Of a stretch of DNA of 64,000 bases, positions 42,711-51,065 are shown piece by piece. The translations under genes were made by a program, and so were the position numbers. The DNA is from Sarcina sp034439435. GTDB taxonomy: Bacteria > Bacillota > Clostridia > Clostridiales > Clostridiaceae. The notes under the pieces are model-generated. The model was not told the DNA's origin, did no database searches, and worked only from the letters and a program-made list of their open reading frames with translations. The stretch covers positions 557,655-621,654 of the forward strand of contig NZ_JAPCKJ010000002.1 in assembly GCF_034439435.1 (NCBI RefSeq). The letters are read 5' to 3'. Every line of letters starts with the position of its first letter. The first letter of the stretch is position 1.

Positions 42711-43526
42711 TTAAGTATCTCTACTTGAAAGACCTCTTGGCCATGAAAGCAATTTATTCTTATCTATTCTTAGATCTTTTTCATTTTCAAAATTTATATT
42801 ACAAAAATAATTATGGTAATTAGCTACCCATACAAATTTATCCCAAACCCTTATGTTTTCTTTGTTTAACTCTAACATTTCCTCTACTTTAACCTTATGT
42901 TTATAAAGTAACTCTATCTGCATTTTTTCAAATTCATACTTATTATTACATTCAGTATAATATTTAAATATTGTATTTAGATAATTTAAAAACCATTGTC
43001 CATCGCTATCTATTAATATTTTATTTCGCTGCGGTGCTATATCATAATTACTTATGTATTTTCTAAGTCTACTTACTGCTTTATCATCTAGTACAATCCT
43101 TGGATAACATGCTAAATTACTTTCAATATAATGTGCATCTAAAAGAGCAGGACCAAAAACTATATCTTCATTAATATAAAAATCACCTACACTAACTCCA
43201 CCTCTAACAAAAAAACCTTCTAGAGCTAAATTAAACTGATATTCTGAAACATTATCTAATATTTCATTTAAGGCTTCTTCCCCATCATCTTTTATAGGAT
43301 ATCCCACAATCATATTATCAGTATATATTTTTATTTTCCCTTGGCTATACTTATTTTTAATTATACATTGTTTATTCTTATTTATAAGGAAATTGATTTC
43401 TTTAAGTAAATCATTTCCGTATTTATTGTTACATGACTCTATTATCATCTGAGAAAAACCAAGCATATCTATAGTACACACCATAGAGTTAACAAGCATT
43501 GGATTATTTTCATTATACTTCTGCAT
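42711..43526 (-). CDS. Class III nucleotidyl cyclase-like protein
   Basis: A 271-residue soluble protein whose first 150 residues follow the class III cyclase plan. CTIDMLGFSQMI has the first metal Asp (D20), KIKIYTDNMIV has the second (D70), FFVRGGVSVGDFY corresponds to the R-x-GIHxG strand, and FGPALLDAHYIESNLACYPR to the yG-x-x-VN-x-A-x-R-L helix. It is strongly diverged and I cannot tell whether it is active or which nucleotide it uses. The C-terminal 110 residues are helical. It starts at ATG 43526 behind GGGGG. Stand-alone gene with no obvious effector next to it. Confidence 0.55.
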   Translation of the reverse strand: MQKYNENNPMLVNSMVCTIDMLGFSQMIIESCNNKYGNDLLKEINFLINKNKQCIIKNKYSQGKIKIYTDNMIVGYPIKDDGEEALNEILDNVSEYQFNLALEGFFVRGGVSVGDFYINEDIVFGPALLDAHYIESNLACYPRIVLDDKAVSRLRKYISNYDIAPQRNKILIDSDGQWFLNYLNTIFKYYTECNNKYEFEKMQIELLYKHKVKVEEMLELNKENIRVWDKFVWVANYHNYFCNINFENEKDLRIDKNKLLSWPRGLSSRDT

Positions 43527-43593
43527 ACTTCTCGTCCCCCATCTAATGACTATATGTATTTATATTTTAATATCTATTTTATTATAATAAAAA

Positions 43594-43620
43594 AAGGTTG
43601 CAGTTTAAACTACAACCTTT
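43594..43620 (-). terminator. Terminator of the zinc-ribbon gene
   Basis: AAGGTTG-AGTTTAAACT-CAACCTT hairpin with T-run on the minus strand, similar in sequence to the terminator at 42652-42675. Confidence 0.8.
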
Positions 43621-43632
43621 AACAATCTAAAA

Positions 43633-43785
43633 TTATCTTCTATTTTGTTCTTTTTTAGCTCTTCTACAAGATACACATCTTGTTGGCTCATTTTCAAATC
43701 CTTTTTCTTTGTAGAATTCTTGCTCTCCTACTGAAAATATGAATTCACTTCCGCAATCTCTGCATTTTAATGTTTTATCTGACAT
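43633..43785 (-). CDS. Small zinc-ribbon protein
   Basis: A 50-residue protein with two CxxC knuckles: LKCRDCGSEFIFSVGEQEFY and TRCVSCRRAKKEQNRR. This is the probable zinc-ribbon family PF13451 seen throughout clostridia. ATG 43785 is behind TAGGAGGAATGTTT. Function of the family is unknown, with a nucleic-acid or protein-binding role likely. Single gene with its own terminator. Confidence 0.85.
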   Translation of the reverse strand: MSDKTLKCRDCGSEFIFSVGEQEFYKEKGFENEPTRCVSCRRAKKEQNRR

Positions 43786-44161
43786 AAACATTCCTCCTAA
43801 AATTAAAGATTCTAAATGGATATATAATCTCTAATTTCGAGAACTATTTATCTAAATGAAACTTTTTTGTTAGCTACTTTGCTACTAGTTTAGTATAACA
43901 TGGTATTTAACTACTTGCAACCTTTTTTATTTATTTTTTTAAATAATTAAAAAAACATACAGTTTTTTCCTGATTACAATGTATTTAACTTAATATTTCT
44001 CAGCATAAAAGAAGAATTAATATCTTTAATATTTCTACATCTTCCCTATAAGTCCTAGTAATATTAATACTTAATATGAATAACATCACTTACTTATGAT
44101 ACAGTTATCTGTAAATACTCTAAATAATTTTTACACTTTACTCTCTTAAGATACTATAAAA
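43786..44161. other. Intergenic, nothing recognised
   Basis: About 375 AT-rich bases upstream of the zinc-ribbon gene and downstream of the HTH gene. No hairpin with a T-run or ORF with a ribosome binding site stands out. Confidence 0.5.
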
Positions 44162-44857
44162 CTAATCTTCAATAGCTATATAAACATCCATATAACTTAT
44201 ACCATCCTTCTCATATACCTTTTCAAAACAATGTATAACGTCTTTACTATTCTTATGTTTATAACAGTTTACTTCCATATACATCATAAGTGTCTTATAT
44301 GCATTTGGAATAAGAGAAAATGGTTCACTAAAAGGTTCCTTAATTGTAATAATGGCATAAGATTGCTCTTTTTGAACTATAACTTCTAGTTTATTATTCT
44401 CTATTTCAAAATTTAAAGGTAAAATACATGCTGCTTCATAGCCATGCATATTATACACATTAATTTGTTCCTGTGATACATTTGGAAAATCCCATCCTAT
44501 TATTTCTGGCTCATTAATCCCATTACTATTAGCCCAATGTTTTATGTGTTTCATAGCATCATCTTCCGGATCTTCACTTATTACTGCATATTTGACAAAA
44601 GTAAATGAGGGTACCTTTTCTATTCTAATATTGGAATAAGCTTCATTAATCATATTTATATCTTCCCTAACTAATTTGTCCATAGAGCACGAAAAAAGTT
44701 TACATAGTTCTATTACTTTATCCATCTCAGGATATGTATTATCAAGTTCCCACTTGGAAATAGTTTGGCGAGAAACTCCCATCTTCTCTGCCAACTCTTC
44801 TTGAGTCATACCCTTATGCATTTTTCTTAAAAATTGAATATTTTGTCCAAAACTCAT
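44162..44857 (-). CDS. XRE regulator with GyrI-like effector domain
   Basis: A 231-residue two-domain protein. Residues 1-65 form an XRE HTH (MTQEELAEKMGVSRQTISKW followed by ELDNTYPEMDKVIELCKLFS). Residues about 75-231 form an alpha/beta domain (IRIEKVPSFTFVKYAVISED, then EPFSLIPNAYKTLMMYMEVN) of the GyrI-like/effector-binding type found in AraC- and MerR-like multidrug regulators. It starts at ATG 44857 behind AAGGGGAAG. It probably senses a small hydrophobic molecule. Target genes unknown. Confidence 0.85.
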   Translation of the reverse strand: MSFGQNIQFLRKMHKGMTQEELAEKMGVSRQTISKWELDNTYPEMDKVIELCKLFSCSMDKLVREDINMINEAYSNIRIEKVPSFTFVKYAVISEDPEDDAMKHIKHWANSNGINEPEIIGWDFPNVSQEQINVYNMHGYEAACILPLNFEIENNKLEVIVQKEQSYAIITIKEPFSEPFSLIPNAYKTLMMYMEVNCYKHKNSKDVIHCFEKVYEKDGISYMDVYIAIED

Positions 44858-45454
44858 GTTATATCTTCCCCTTTATATTCTGATAAATTTATTATAAAGG
44901 AAAGTAGCCCTATCCTTACACCAACCTTTGATTTCTTTTATATAATTTTTAGCAACTTAAAGTTGCAATTTCTAATATAAAGTTATTGTGTAATAGTTTC
45001 TGCTACTTTAGTATAATATCTCTACTTAACTACGCATTAAATACCTGAACATTACAATACTAATTTATTTTTAATATACCATCACCTTATCTATCTAAGT
45101 ATATAGTTTAAGTATTATATTAACAATATTTACTAAGTCTGAAGTTTTTTCTATTTCAGTTCCTAATGAAGCTACTACTACTCTTACCTTCCCTGGTTCA
45201 AATTCTTTGCTATTAACAAATATTCCTTCATTAACAGAGGTTACTTCATTTTTATCATGCTAAATAAGTTCGAATTTTTGTATTCGATGTGTTGACATAA
45301 ATTTAGTTTGGAAATTTATCACACTTTGTTTTTAATTTGTATCTTCAAATTGTATTTAATTACATATACAATGTAGATAAATATTTAGCCCTTTACTAAA
45401 TATAAATTTTAATAATAATTAATTGAAAAAAGTTTTAGGGTATAAGGAGGATTA
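44858..45454. other. Intergenic region with a gene fragment
   Basis: About 600 bases. It includes the fragment at 45095-45259; the remainder is AT-rich and unassigned, and should contain promoters for the divergent genes. Confidence 0.5.
45095..45259 (-). pseudogene. Fragment of an unidentified protein gene
   Basis: The frame reads NEVTSVNEGIFVNSKEFEPG, then KVRVVVASLGTEIEKTSDLV, and ends KLYT before a stop. It has protein-like composition over 54 codons but no start codon or ribosome binding site, and TAG lies directly before it. I do not recognise the family. Confidence 0.35.
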
Positions 45455-45859
45455 ATGATTAAAGCAAAGAAAATAGTAATTTTATTAGGTATTATATTTA
45501 TAGGAGTAAAAACAGTAGAAATAACATATAATTGGATAAATGATAGTACTCATAATAACTCAGTAGCAATTACAGAAGATAACAAGTTAAATGAAGTAGC
45601 TACAGAGGATCAAAAAGAGAAAAACATTGATGATACATTACCAAATGAAAATGAACAAAAAGACCAGCCTAAAAATAATGAAGATTTAAAGCAAGGTAAA
45701 GATACTCAAAATAATATGAAAGATAATAAAAATGCTTTACCTGAAAAAAACACAAAAAATATGCAAGAAAAAACATTACAAGTAGGTGATGTTGTATGTA
45801 AAGCAGGATGCGTATATGGCAGTGAACATGTAAAAGGATGCGATAAATATACTGGATAA
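45455..45859 (+). CDS. Membrane-anchored protein with cysteine-rich C-terminus
   Basis: A 134-residue protein starting at ATG 45455 behind AAGGAGG. Residues 5-22 are a transmembrane anchor (KIVILLGIIFIGVKTV). Residues about 30-108 are a low-complexity linker of N, K, E, D and Q. The last 25 residues are ordered: LQVGDVVCKAGCVYGSEHVK followed by GCDKYTG, with three cysteines and one histidine. This suggests a surface-displayed short Cys motif for metal binding or cross-linking. No family is recognised. It is followed directly by a strong terminator. Confidence 0.7.
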   Translation: MIKAKKIVILLGIIFIGVKTVEITYNWINDSTHNNSVAITEDNKLNEVATEDQKEKNIDDTLPNENEQKDQPKNNEDLKQGKDTQNNMKDNKNALPEKNTKNMQEKTLQVGDVVCKAGCVYGSEHVKGCDKYTG

Positions 45860-45878
45860 ATAAAAGATATTATAAATA

Positions 45879-45916
45879 AAAATCTAATAAGTTATTTTAC
45901 TAACTTATTAGATTTT
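45879..45916. terminator. Bidirectional terminator, 16-bp perfect arms
   Basis: AAAATCTAATAAGTTA and its exact inverse enclose a six-base loop, between the convergent genes ending at 45859 and 45922. Confidence 0.85.
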
Positions 45917-45921
45917 ACTAA

Positions 45922-46422
45922 TTAGCTATCATATTCTCCTTTTAGAGTAACTTGTTCTAATATATGTCCATGCATCTTTTTATGTAATTCGTTTAGATAA
46001 AATCCGTTTTTTAAGTCTATTAAACAATCTAGTGCATAAACATGTATTTCATAAATATGAGCTTCATTTGGAGGAGTCATTCCACCATAATACATACAAA
46101 ATTCTTTTGCTACTTCTCCTCCTTGAATGCTAATCCAGCTATTTAATCCTTGAATAATTTCATTGTTTGTTCTGCTTTCATTCTCTTCTAACTCATCTTT
46201 AGTTATATTGGCAGCCACCCAATGTATCCATGAAAATCCTCCACTTACAGGGATAGCATCCTTGTCTTCAATTACTACAGCAAATGATTTAGTTCCTTCT
46301 GGTGCATTCTCTATTTTTAAAGGTAATGAACAAGTTGGTATTCCATGCTTATCCACTTCTCCTCTTTTACCATATTTATCATGTATTATTCCATCAATTA
46401 TTCCTTTACTGCTTACTCTCAT
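45922..46422 (-). CDS. YbhB/YbcL family (PEBP-like) protein
   Basis: A 166-residue phosphatidylethanolamine-binding-protein fold. Signatures: TKSFAVVIEDKDAIPVSGGF (the DxDAP region), SWIHWVAANI, and YYGGMTPPNEAHIYEIHVYA (the GP-x-x-H-Y-x-F region). Bacterial members are cytosolic and of uncertain function, often described as Raf-kinase-inhibitor-like. It starts at ATG 46422 behind TAGGAGG. An HxlR regulator lies upstream on the same strand. Confidence 0.9.
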   Translation of the reverse strand: MRVSSKGIIDGIIHDKYGKRGEVDKHGIPTCSLPLKIENAPEGTKSFAVVIEDKDAIPVSGGFSWIHWVAANITKDELEENESRTNNEIIQGLNSWISIQGGEVAKEFCMYYGGMTPPNEAHIYEIHVYALDCLIDLKNGFYLNELHKKMHGHILEQVTLKGEYDS

Positions 46423-46518
46423 AAAGTCATCCTCCTAAAAAGTATATTTTTTTAAATTATATAGTCCTAAGTCTTAGCTAGGATTAATGCCAAACTAAAA
46501 ACAAAGACCTCTTTTAAA

Positions 46519-46546
46519 ATCAATACTGAATTTAAAATATAATTCA
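46519..46546. repeat. Terminal-repeat relic J
   Basis: AATCAATACTGAATTTAAAA resembles AATCAACACTAATTTAAAAC at the right end of element C. Isolated copy with no partner visible. Confidence 0.35.
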
Positions 46547-46631
46547 AAACAAGTATAAAATTAAGCTCAATATTACCTCATTTCTTTTATGACTTTATGA
46601 TACCTTTAATATAAAACATAGACAATTACCC

Positions 46632-46725
46632 ACTTTTTTGTAAGTATTAATCAATTAACAAAGTGATATCACAGATAAGAGCGTTAGCGTGCCTTAACTT
46701 TTTTTGTAGGTATTAATCAATTAAC
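46632..46725 (-). repeat. 28-bp direct repeat overlapping the end of hxlR
   Basis: ACTTTTTTGTAAGTATTAAT with CAATTAAC (46632-46659) recurs at 46697-46725 with two differences. The second unit contains the last codons of the HxlR gene, so its 3' end has been duplicated downstream. Confidence 0.75.
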
Positions 46726-47072
46726 CCTATTTCAGCAAGTTCACTTTCTCTTCCATGTTCAATCATATACTCAATGCCAACTTGTTGCAGTATTTCTAGA
46801 GATTTTAGTATGTCTTTCCCTCTTTTAGTTAAATAATATTCAACTCTTAAAGGATATCCGCTATATTCATTCTTACCAACAATCCCAACATCTATTAGAT
46901 TTTTTAAGTTTTCAAGTAGCATCTTCTCTGTTATTCCATTTATATCTTTTCTAAGCTTAGATAGTGATGTTTCACCTATTCTAAGTCTCCATATTATTAT
47001 AGTTTTCCACTTACCCTTAATCATATCTGTAATAAGTTCTAATGGACATGTAAATTCATTTCTTATCTTCAT
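46713..47072 (-). CDS. HxlR-family transcriptional regulator
   Basis: A 119-residue winged-helix regulator: CPLELITDMIKGKWKTIIIW then RLRIGETSLSKLRKDINGIT, EKMLLENLKNLIDVGIVGKN and a wing SGYPLRVEYYLTKRGKDIL. The conserved N-terminal cysteine of the HxlR family is present at about residue 7. ATG 47072 follows AAGGTGATAGTT. HxlR members sense aldehydes, quinones or redox state through that cysteine. The target is unknown; the YbhB gene downstream is a candidate. Confidence 0.9.
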   Translation of the reverse strand: MKIRNEFTCPLELITDMIKGKWKTIIIWRLRIGETSLSKLRKDINGITEKMLLENLKNLIDVGIVGKNEYSGYPLRVEYYLTKRGKDILKSLEILQQVGIEYMIEHGRESELAEIGLID

Positions 47073-47451
47073 AACTATCACCTTACAAAAATCAAATTCT
47101 TTCTTAAAGTTAGATTTTATTTTTAATATATGTATATTAAATTACCTAAACTATTAAAAGTTAAGGATTTTAATAACTTAGGTAAAATTTCTTTCTTAAT
47201 TAGTTAAATACACTCTACTCTATGTAAGCTTTTAAAATCAAGTTATAGGATTGAAAACTTTATTGTTTACCCTCCCTATTGCAAAGCAAACGCTTTATTT
47301 AACTTGTAGTTATAGGATTAAAAACTTTATTGTTTACACTTTTTCTATTAAGAATCTCAACTTTAATTTTATACTACTTTCAAATACTTAGAACCCTGTA
47401 ATAAATAAAGGCGTTTTGTTCTTCTAACTTGTGCTGCATCAACATCATCAA
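47073..47451. other. Intergenic region with a 30-bp direct repeat
   Basis: About 380 bases holding the direct repeat at 47241/47308. A short ORF overlapping the end of the immunity gene (near 47380-47460) has coding-like sequence but no ribosome binding site, so it is not called. Confidence 0.5.
47241..47337. repeat. 30-bp direct repeat, two copies
   Basis: AGTTATAGGATT-AAAACTTTATTGTTTAC occurs at 47241-47270 and 47308-47337 with one difference, 67 bases apart. No link to a gene is evident. Confidence 0.8.
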
Positions 47452-47736
47452 TTAAAACCATGTAATAAATGAAGGTATACCTCTATATTTGCTTGCAACA
47501 TTTGCTAAGTGATTATATAGGTTTAAAACTGCTTCTGGAGCTTTAAAATTGTGATATCTTACATAACTCGTTATATCATTAGTTAATTTTGTACAAGCCA
47601 AATTATACTCTTCTCCATTCTCTAAAGCCTTTTTATATCCACTTAAAAGCTTGGTTAATTCTTCACTGCTTTTAACCTCTTTATCATCTAATGTCTTTTG
47701 TATCTCATCAATTAATTCACAATATTTTTTATTCAT
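47452..47736 (-). CDS. Bacteriocin immunity protein, enterocin A immunity type, second copy
   Basis: A 94-residue soluble helical protein: ELIDEIQKTLDDKEVKSSEE, LTKLLSGYKKALENGEEYNL and a C-terminal VLNLYNHLANVASKYRGIPS. Length and helix pattern fit the EntA immunity family (PF08951). ATG 47736 follows AGAAGGG. No bacteriocin precursor with a double-glycine leader or YGNGV box was found nearby, so this would be an orphan immunity gene. The similarity to the member at 38328 is low. Confidence 0.65.
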   Translation of the reverse strand: MNKKYCELIDEIQKTLDDKEVKSSEELTKLLSGYKKALENGEEYNLACTKLTNDITSYVRYHNFKAPEAVLNLYNHLANVASKYRGIPSFITWF

Positions 47737-47934
47737 TTGATTACGACCCTTCTATTATTTATTTCATTTATATGTAAAATATTGAATTTTATTATATTTT
47801 ATCATAATATTTTAGATAATAGGAATTCTTTGAGAAATTAAATAGAGTTGAAGAATTATCTTAAATAATCACTAGCTTAAAATAAAATCTATTTAATAAG
47901 TAATACTTTAGAATCATATGGGGAGGAGTCTTTT

Positions 47935-48258
47935 ATGAAACCAGATTTAACAGGAATATTAATCTTTGCCCTTTTAGGAGGTGGAATACTAACTTTCATT
48001 GGAGGAATAGTAAAGTTTTTTAATGCAGGAGATATTCTTAACTTCTATGATGAAGAAAAACATGATAAGAATGCAGTGTCTAGATTTGTTGGAAGTGATA
48101 TATTCTATACAGGTTTAGGGGTAATACTTATTGCAATAATTAGTGTATTTTTAAATGAAAAGTATTATTATGCTCTAATGATTACTCAAGTTGCCATAAC
48201 AATTCTTGGCTTATTATTGTCATGTTACCACTTCTTTTTCAAATGCAAAAAGCAGTAA
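47935..48258 (+). CDS. DUF3784-like membrane protein
   Basis: A 107-residue membrane protein with three hydrophobic segments (about 7-27, 56-71 and 78-98). The loop FFNAGDILNFYDEEKHDKNA followed by VSRFVGSDIFYTGLGVIL matches the DUF3784 pattern (a G-x-N loop, then K-x-x-R-x-x-G before the next helix). It starts at ATG 47935 behind GGGGAGGAG. Monocistronic; role unknown. Confidence 0.7.
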   Translation: MKPDLTGILIFALLGGGILTFIGGIVKFFNAGDILNFYDEEKHDKNAVSRFVGSDIFYTGLGVILIAIISVFLNEKYYYALMITQVAITILGLLLSCYHFFFKCKKQ

Positions 48259-48308
48259 ATCATAATGGCTTTTGCTCAATATGATTTACTGACTAAAATT
48301 TTAATATG

Positions 48309-49040
48309 CTATTTCTTTTTTACTGAAATAAGTAGCATCATAGGACGACGCATTTCATCCTTCATGCCCTCTATATCCATCATTTCCTCTGGTGGATTTG
48401 GTTCAATAATATGTTGAAACTCAAATCCATTTTGAAGTAAAATGTTGAGATAAGTTGTAAGTGTCCTATGATATTTTGTAACTTTTTCTCCTAAAAATAC
48501 AGCTTCACGTTTGCCTTCATAATAATAATTATCTACAGGAAAATGAAGTATATTCCCATCTTCATCGTAGTACCAGTCTTGAGATCCATAAGATGTAAAA
48601 ACAGGGTGTTCAACGGAGAAAACAAATTCTCCCCCTTTTTTTATCCATTTTGATATTTTAGATATTAAAGGCTCAAAATCTCTTACATAATGAAAAGCTA
48701 AGGAACTAATTACTATATCAAATGTTTCCTCTAGAAAATTCAAATCCTCCATAGCTGCACATTGATATTCTATATTCTTATGATTATTCTTCTCTTTAGC
48801 TACTTCAAGCATCTTATGTGATATATCGGTTCCAAGTACATAGCTTGCTCCATTATCTATAGCATATTTACAATGCCACCCATATCCACATCCTAAGTCT
48901 AAAACTTTCTTATGATTAAAGTCTGGTAATATCTTTTGCAATTCAGACCACTCACCAGCTCCTTGCAAACCATTTTTAGAACGTGCCATTTCTCCATACT
49001 TTAAAAAGAATTCTTCCTTATCATATTTATTTTCTTTCAT
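48309..49040 (-). CDS. Class I SAM-dependent methyltransferase
   Basis: A 243-residue methyltransferase. Motif I is VLDLGCGYGWHCK (about residues 44-56), motif II GTDISHKMLE, motif IV FDIVISSLAFHYVRDF and the YHRTLTTYLNILLQNGF segment typical of the UbiE/type 11 group with an unknown small-molecule substrate. It starts at ATG 49040 behind GGGAGG. No operon partner is obvious. Confidence 0.9.
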   Translation of the reverse strand: MKENKYDKEEFFLKYGEMARSKNGLQGAGEWSELQKILPDFNHKKVLDLGCGYGWHCKYAIDNGASYVLGTDISHKMLEVAKEKNNHKNIEYQCAAMEDLNFLEETFDIVISSLAFHYVRDFEPLISKISKWIKKGGEFVFSVEHPVFTSYGSQDWYYDEDGNILHFPVDNYYYEGKREAVFLGEKVTKYHRTLTTYLNILLQNGFEFQHIIEPNPPEEMMDIEGMKDEMRRPMMLLISVKKK

Positions 49041-49259
49041 TTTAAATTCCTCCCATGCAAATATATAAAAAGTTAATACTATTCTTATTTACATGGGTTT
49101 ATGCAATCTTTTGGGCAATAATACCACCACACATCTTCTCTCACCTCTTTTTATTTTTTATATTATAGCATTCATAATAACCTTAGTCATTTCTTTTTCA
49201 CTTTGATAAATCCTAATTTTTCTTACAGTTTCACTGTTTTCTAGGTATTAATTTATTAG

Positions 49260-50408
49260 CTATACACAGTCCAAACCTTCTATATATAAAGGTAATGGTA
49301 GCCAGCTATTTAAAAAGTTTGGAACTTCATTATTGAAGTTAAAGTATGGCTTTATTGGAGAAAATAAAAACTTAATTGCTTCTAGCTCATTTAGTTCAAT
49401 ATTAGGTTCCTCTTGAACCTTCTTAACTTCAACATTATTTTTATGAACTTTGATCTTTAAAACTCCATAATTTATTATGCTTATGTTATATTCTCCATCT
49501 TCTAACTTTGAGTAAGTAGCTTTTAGTTTTAGCATTATCCTAACTACTTTTTCATAGTTAAATATTCTAAAGTTATTGTTTTTTGTAATTGAGTAATTTT
49601 CACATATCTTCATAAGTTCTGATATTTTCTCTATTTCATAGACTGGAAGCCTTAAGTTTACTTCATTTTGTTTGAAAGTTTTTATGTATGAAGCTATGGC
49701 AAGATTTAAATCACTGTTGTTTTCTAAAACTATTTCATCTATAAATCCATTATTTGCTGCAATATATCCAATAAATTTTTCACTTTTAAAAACAGAATAA
49801 ATGCTGCAATTCCATGATTTTAATATATCTAAGAACTCACCTTTTTCTCTTACTATTTTTACACTTTTCTTAGAATGAAGTTCATATGCTTTTTCTACCA
49901 TAGTATTATCATTTTCATCTAATAATTTAAGGCTTATTCTCTCATCAATCACTTCATTACACTTATAATTTATGTTTACATCTAAGATATTAAAGGTTAT
50001 TTGTTGACCACAAGGCTCATATCCAAAGTATTCATACCTTTGTCTATATCCACTAAGAACACTAATATCTACCTTGTCCCTTTTCATCTCTTCAATGGAT
50101 TCATTCATAAGCTTTTTCATGTATCCCTTTCCCTTTGAATAAGGATGAGCTGATACACTGCCTATTCCTACAACATTTATTTTTTCATCTAATACACTTA
50201 AAGTTAGTGGGAATGCACCTACTACCCCTTTTATCTTATTATCCACCTTTATTATATGATGGTACTTTATTTTATTATTATTCCTATATAATTTAGGTAA
50301 TAATTTTAGAAAATCAGTACTTCCACCAGAATGACTAAACACATAATTTATAAAATCAATTAACTCCTCATAATCATTTTCATTTGCTTTTAAATACTCT
50401 TTCCCCAT
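49260..50408 (-). CDS. Eis-like GNAT acetyltransferase with SCP2-type C-terminus
   Basis: A 382-residue protein of the Eis-type layout: an N-terminal GNAT (acetyl-CoA loop GSVSAHPYSKGKGYMKKLMN, about 80-99), a degenerate second GNAT domain and a C-terminal sterol-carrier-like domain (residues about 285-382, ISIINYGVLKIKVHKNNVEV). The RYEYFGYEPCG motif after the first GNAT core is shared by Eis-family members. Known Eis proteins acetylate aminoglycosides and other amines; the substrate here is unknown. It starts at ATG 50408 behind AAGGGAG. The next gene upstream is a membrane-anchored protein. Confidence 0.85.
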   Translation of the reverse strand: MGKEYLKANENDYEELIDFINYVFSHSGGSTDFLKLLPKLYRNNNKIKYHHIIKVDNKIKGVVGAFPLTLSVLDEKINVVGIGSVSAHPYSKGKGYMKKLMNESIEEMKRDKVDISVLSGYRQRYEYFGYEPCGQQITFNILDVNINYKCNEVIDERISLKLLDENDNTMVEKAYELHSKKSVKIVREKGEFLDILKSWNCSIYSVFKSEKFIGYIAANNGFIDEIVLENNSDLNLAIASYIKTFKQNEVNLRLPVYEIEKISELMKICENYSITKNNNFRIFNYEKVVRIMLKLKATYSKLEDGEYNISIINYGVLKIKVHKNNVEVKKVQEEPNIELNELEAIKFLFSPIKPYFNFNNEVPNFLNSWLPLPLYIEGLDCV

Positions 50409-50433
50409 AATGTTCTCCCTTATTATTTCTGTT

Positions 50434-50958
50434 TTAATTATTTGTGCTTTGATTCTGTTTACTAAAAGAAATAATTAAATCTTTAATATAGTTGCCATAT
50501 AAATTATCATCTTCTATAAATTTAACTGGATCTTTATCTTTTAAGGCTATATTATTAATAAATCTATTTATATAGTATTTATTATTTTCTTTTTCAATTA
50601 AACAGGTGTATTCAGTTAAAGTATCCATCTTTTGTCCCTGTAAAGTCTTAAACTTAACGATATAACTCTCATTTTCTTTTTTATGAATGCTGGTTATTTT
50701 AATCTTAAAGTCCTTATTGGTAGTACTTTTAAAACGTTTCTTATTTAAAGTTAACATCTCCACAAGGTCTGGATTATTCACAAAATCTGAATAATTTAAA
50801 GAATCCTTTCCATATTCAATTTTAAAAAATCCATTTAAAAGATTATGTATTGGCTTCTCTACTGAAGGATTATTCTTTAAATTTCTGCTTATATTATAAA
50901 AACAAGAAAATACCACTACTATAAGGATTATACTCATTCCAAACAACTTTTTGTTCAT
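50434..50958 (-). CDS. Membrane-anchored extracytoplasmic protein, unknown
   Basis: A 174-residue protein with an N-terminal signal anchor (KLFGMSIILIVVVFSCFYNI). The external part reads as a small alpha/beta fold: KDFKIKITSIHKKENESYIV followed by KFKTLQGQKMDTLTEYTCLI, resembling DUF4829-like/NTF2-type clostridial proteins. ATG 50958 is chosen, preceded by GAGTGATT. It lies 25 bases upstream of the Eis-like gene, so they are probably co-transcribed. Confidence 0.65.
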   Translation of the reverse strand: MNKKLFGMSIILIVVVFSCFYNISRNLKNNPSVEKPIHNLLNGFFKIEYGKDSLNYSDFVNNPDLVEMLTLNKKRFKSTTNKDFKIKITSIHKKENESYIVKFKTLQGQKMDTLTEYTCLIEKENNKYYINRFINNIALKDKDPVKFIEDDNLYGNYIKDLIISFSKQNQSTNN

Positions 50959-51065
50959 AAGCAATCACTCGCTTTCTTTTTTATAACCCTTTTCCCTATC
51001 TTTAAATATATATATTTATTACCATTACAAGCTTCTATAAATCTATTGTCTTTTCTAAAATCAGT

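Noticed and set aside
46681..46700. GCGTTAGCGTGCC as an RNA or recombination signal
   Set aside because: Locally GC-rich but short, without pairing partner or known motif.
47380..47470. 26-codon frame overlapping the end of the second immunity gene
   Set aside because: Coding-like ending but no ribosome binding site; too short to support.
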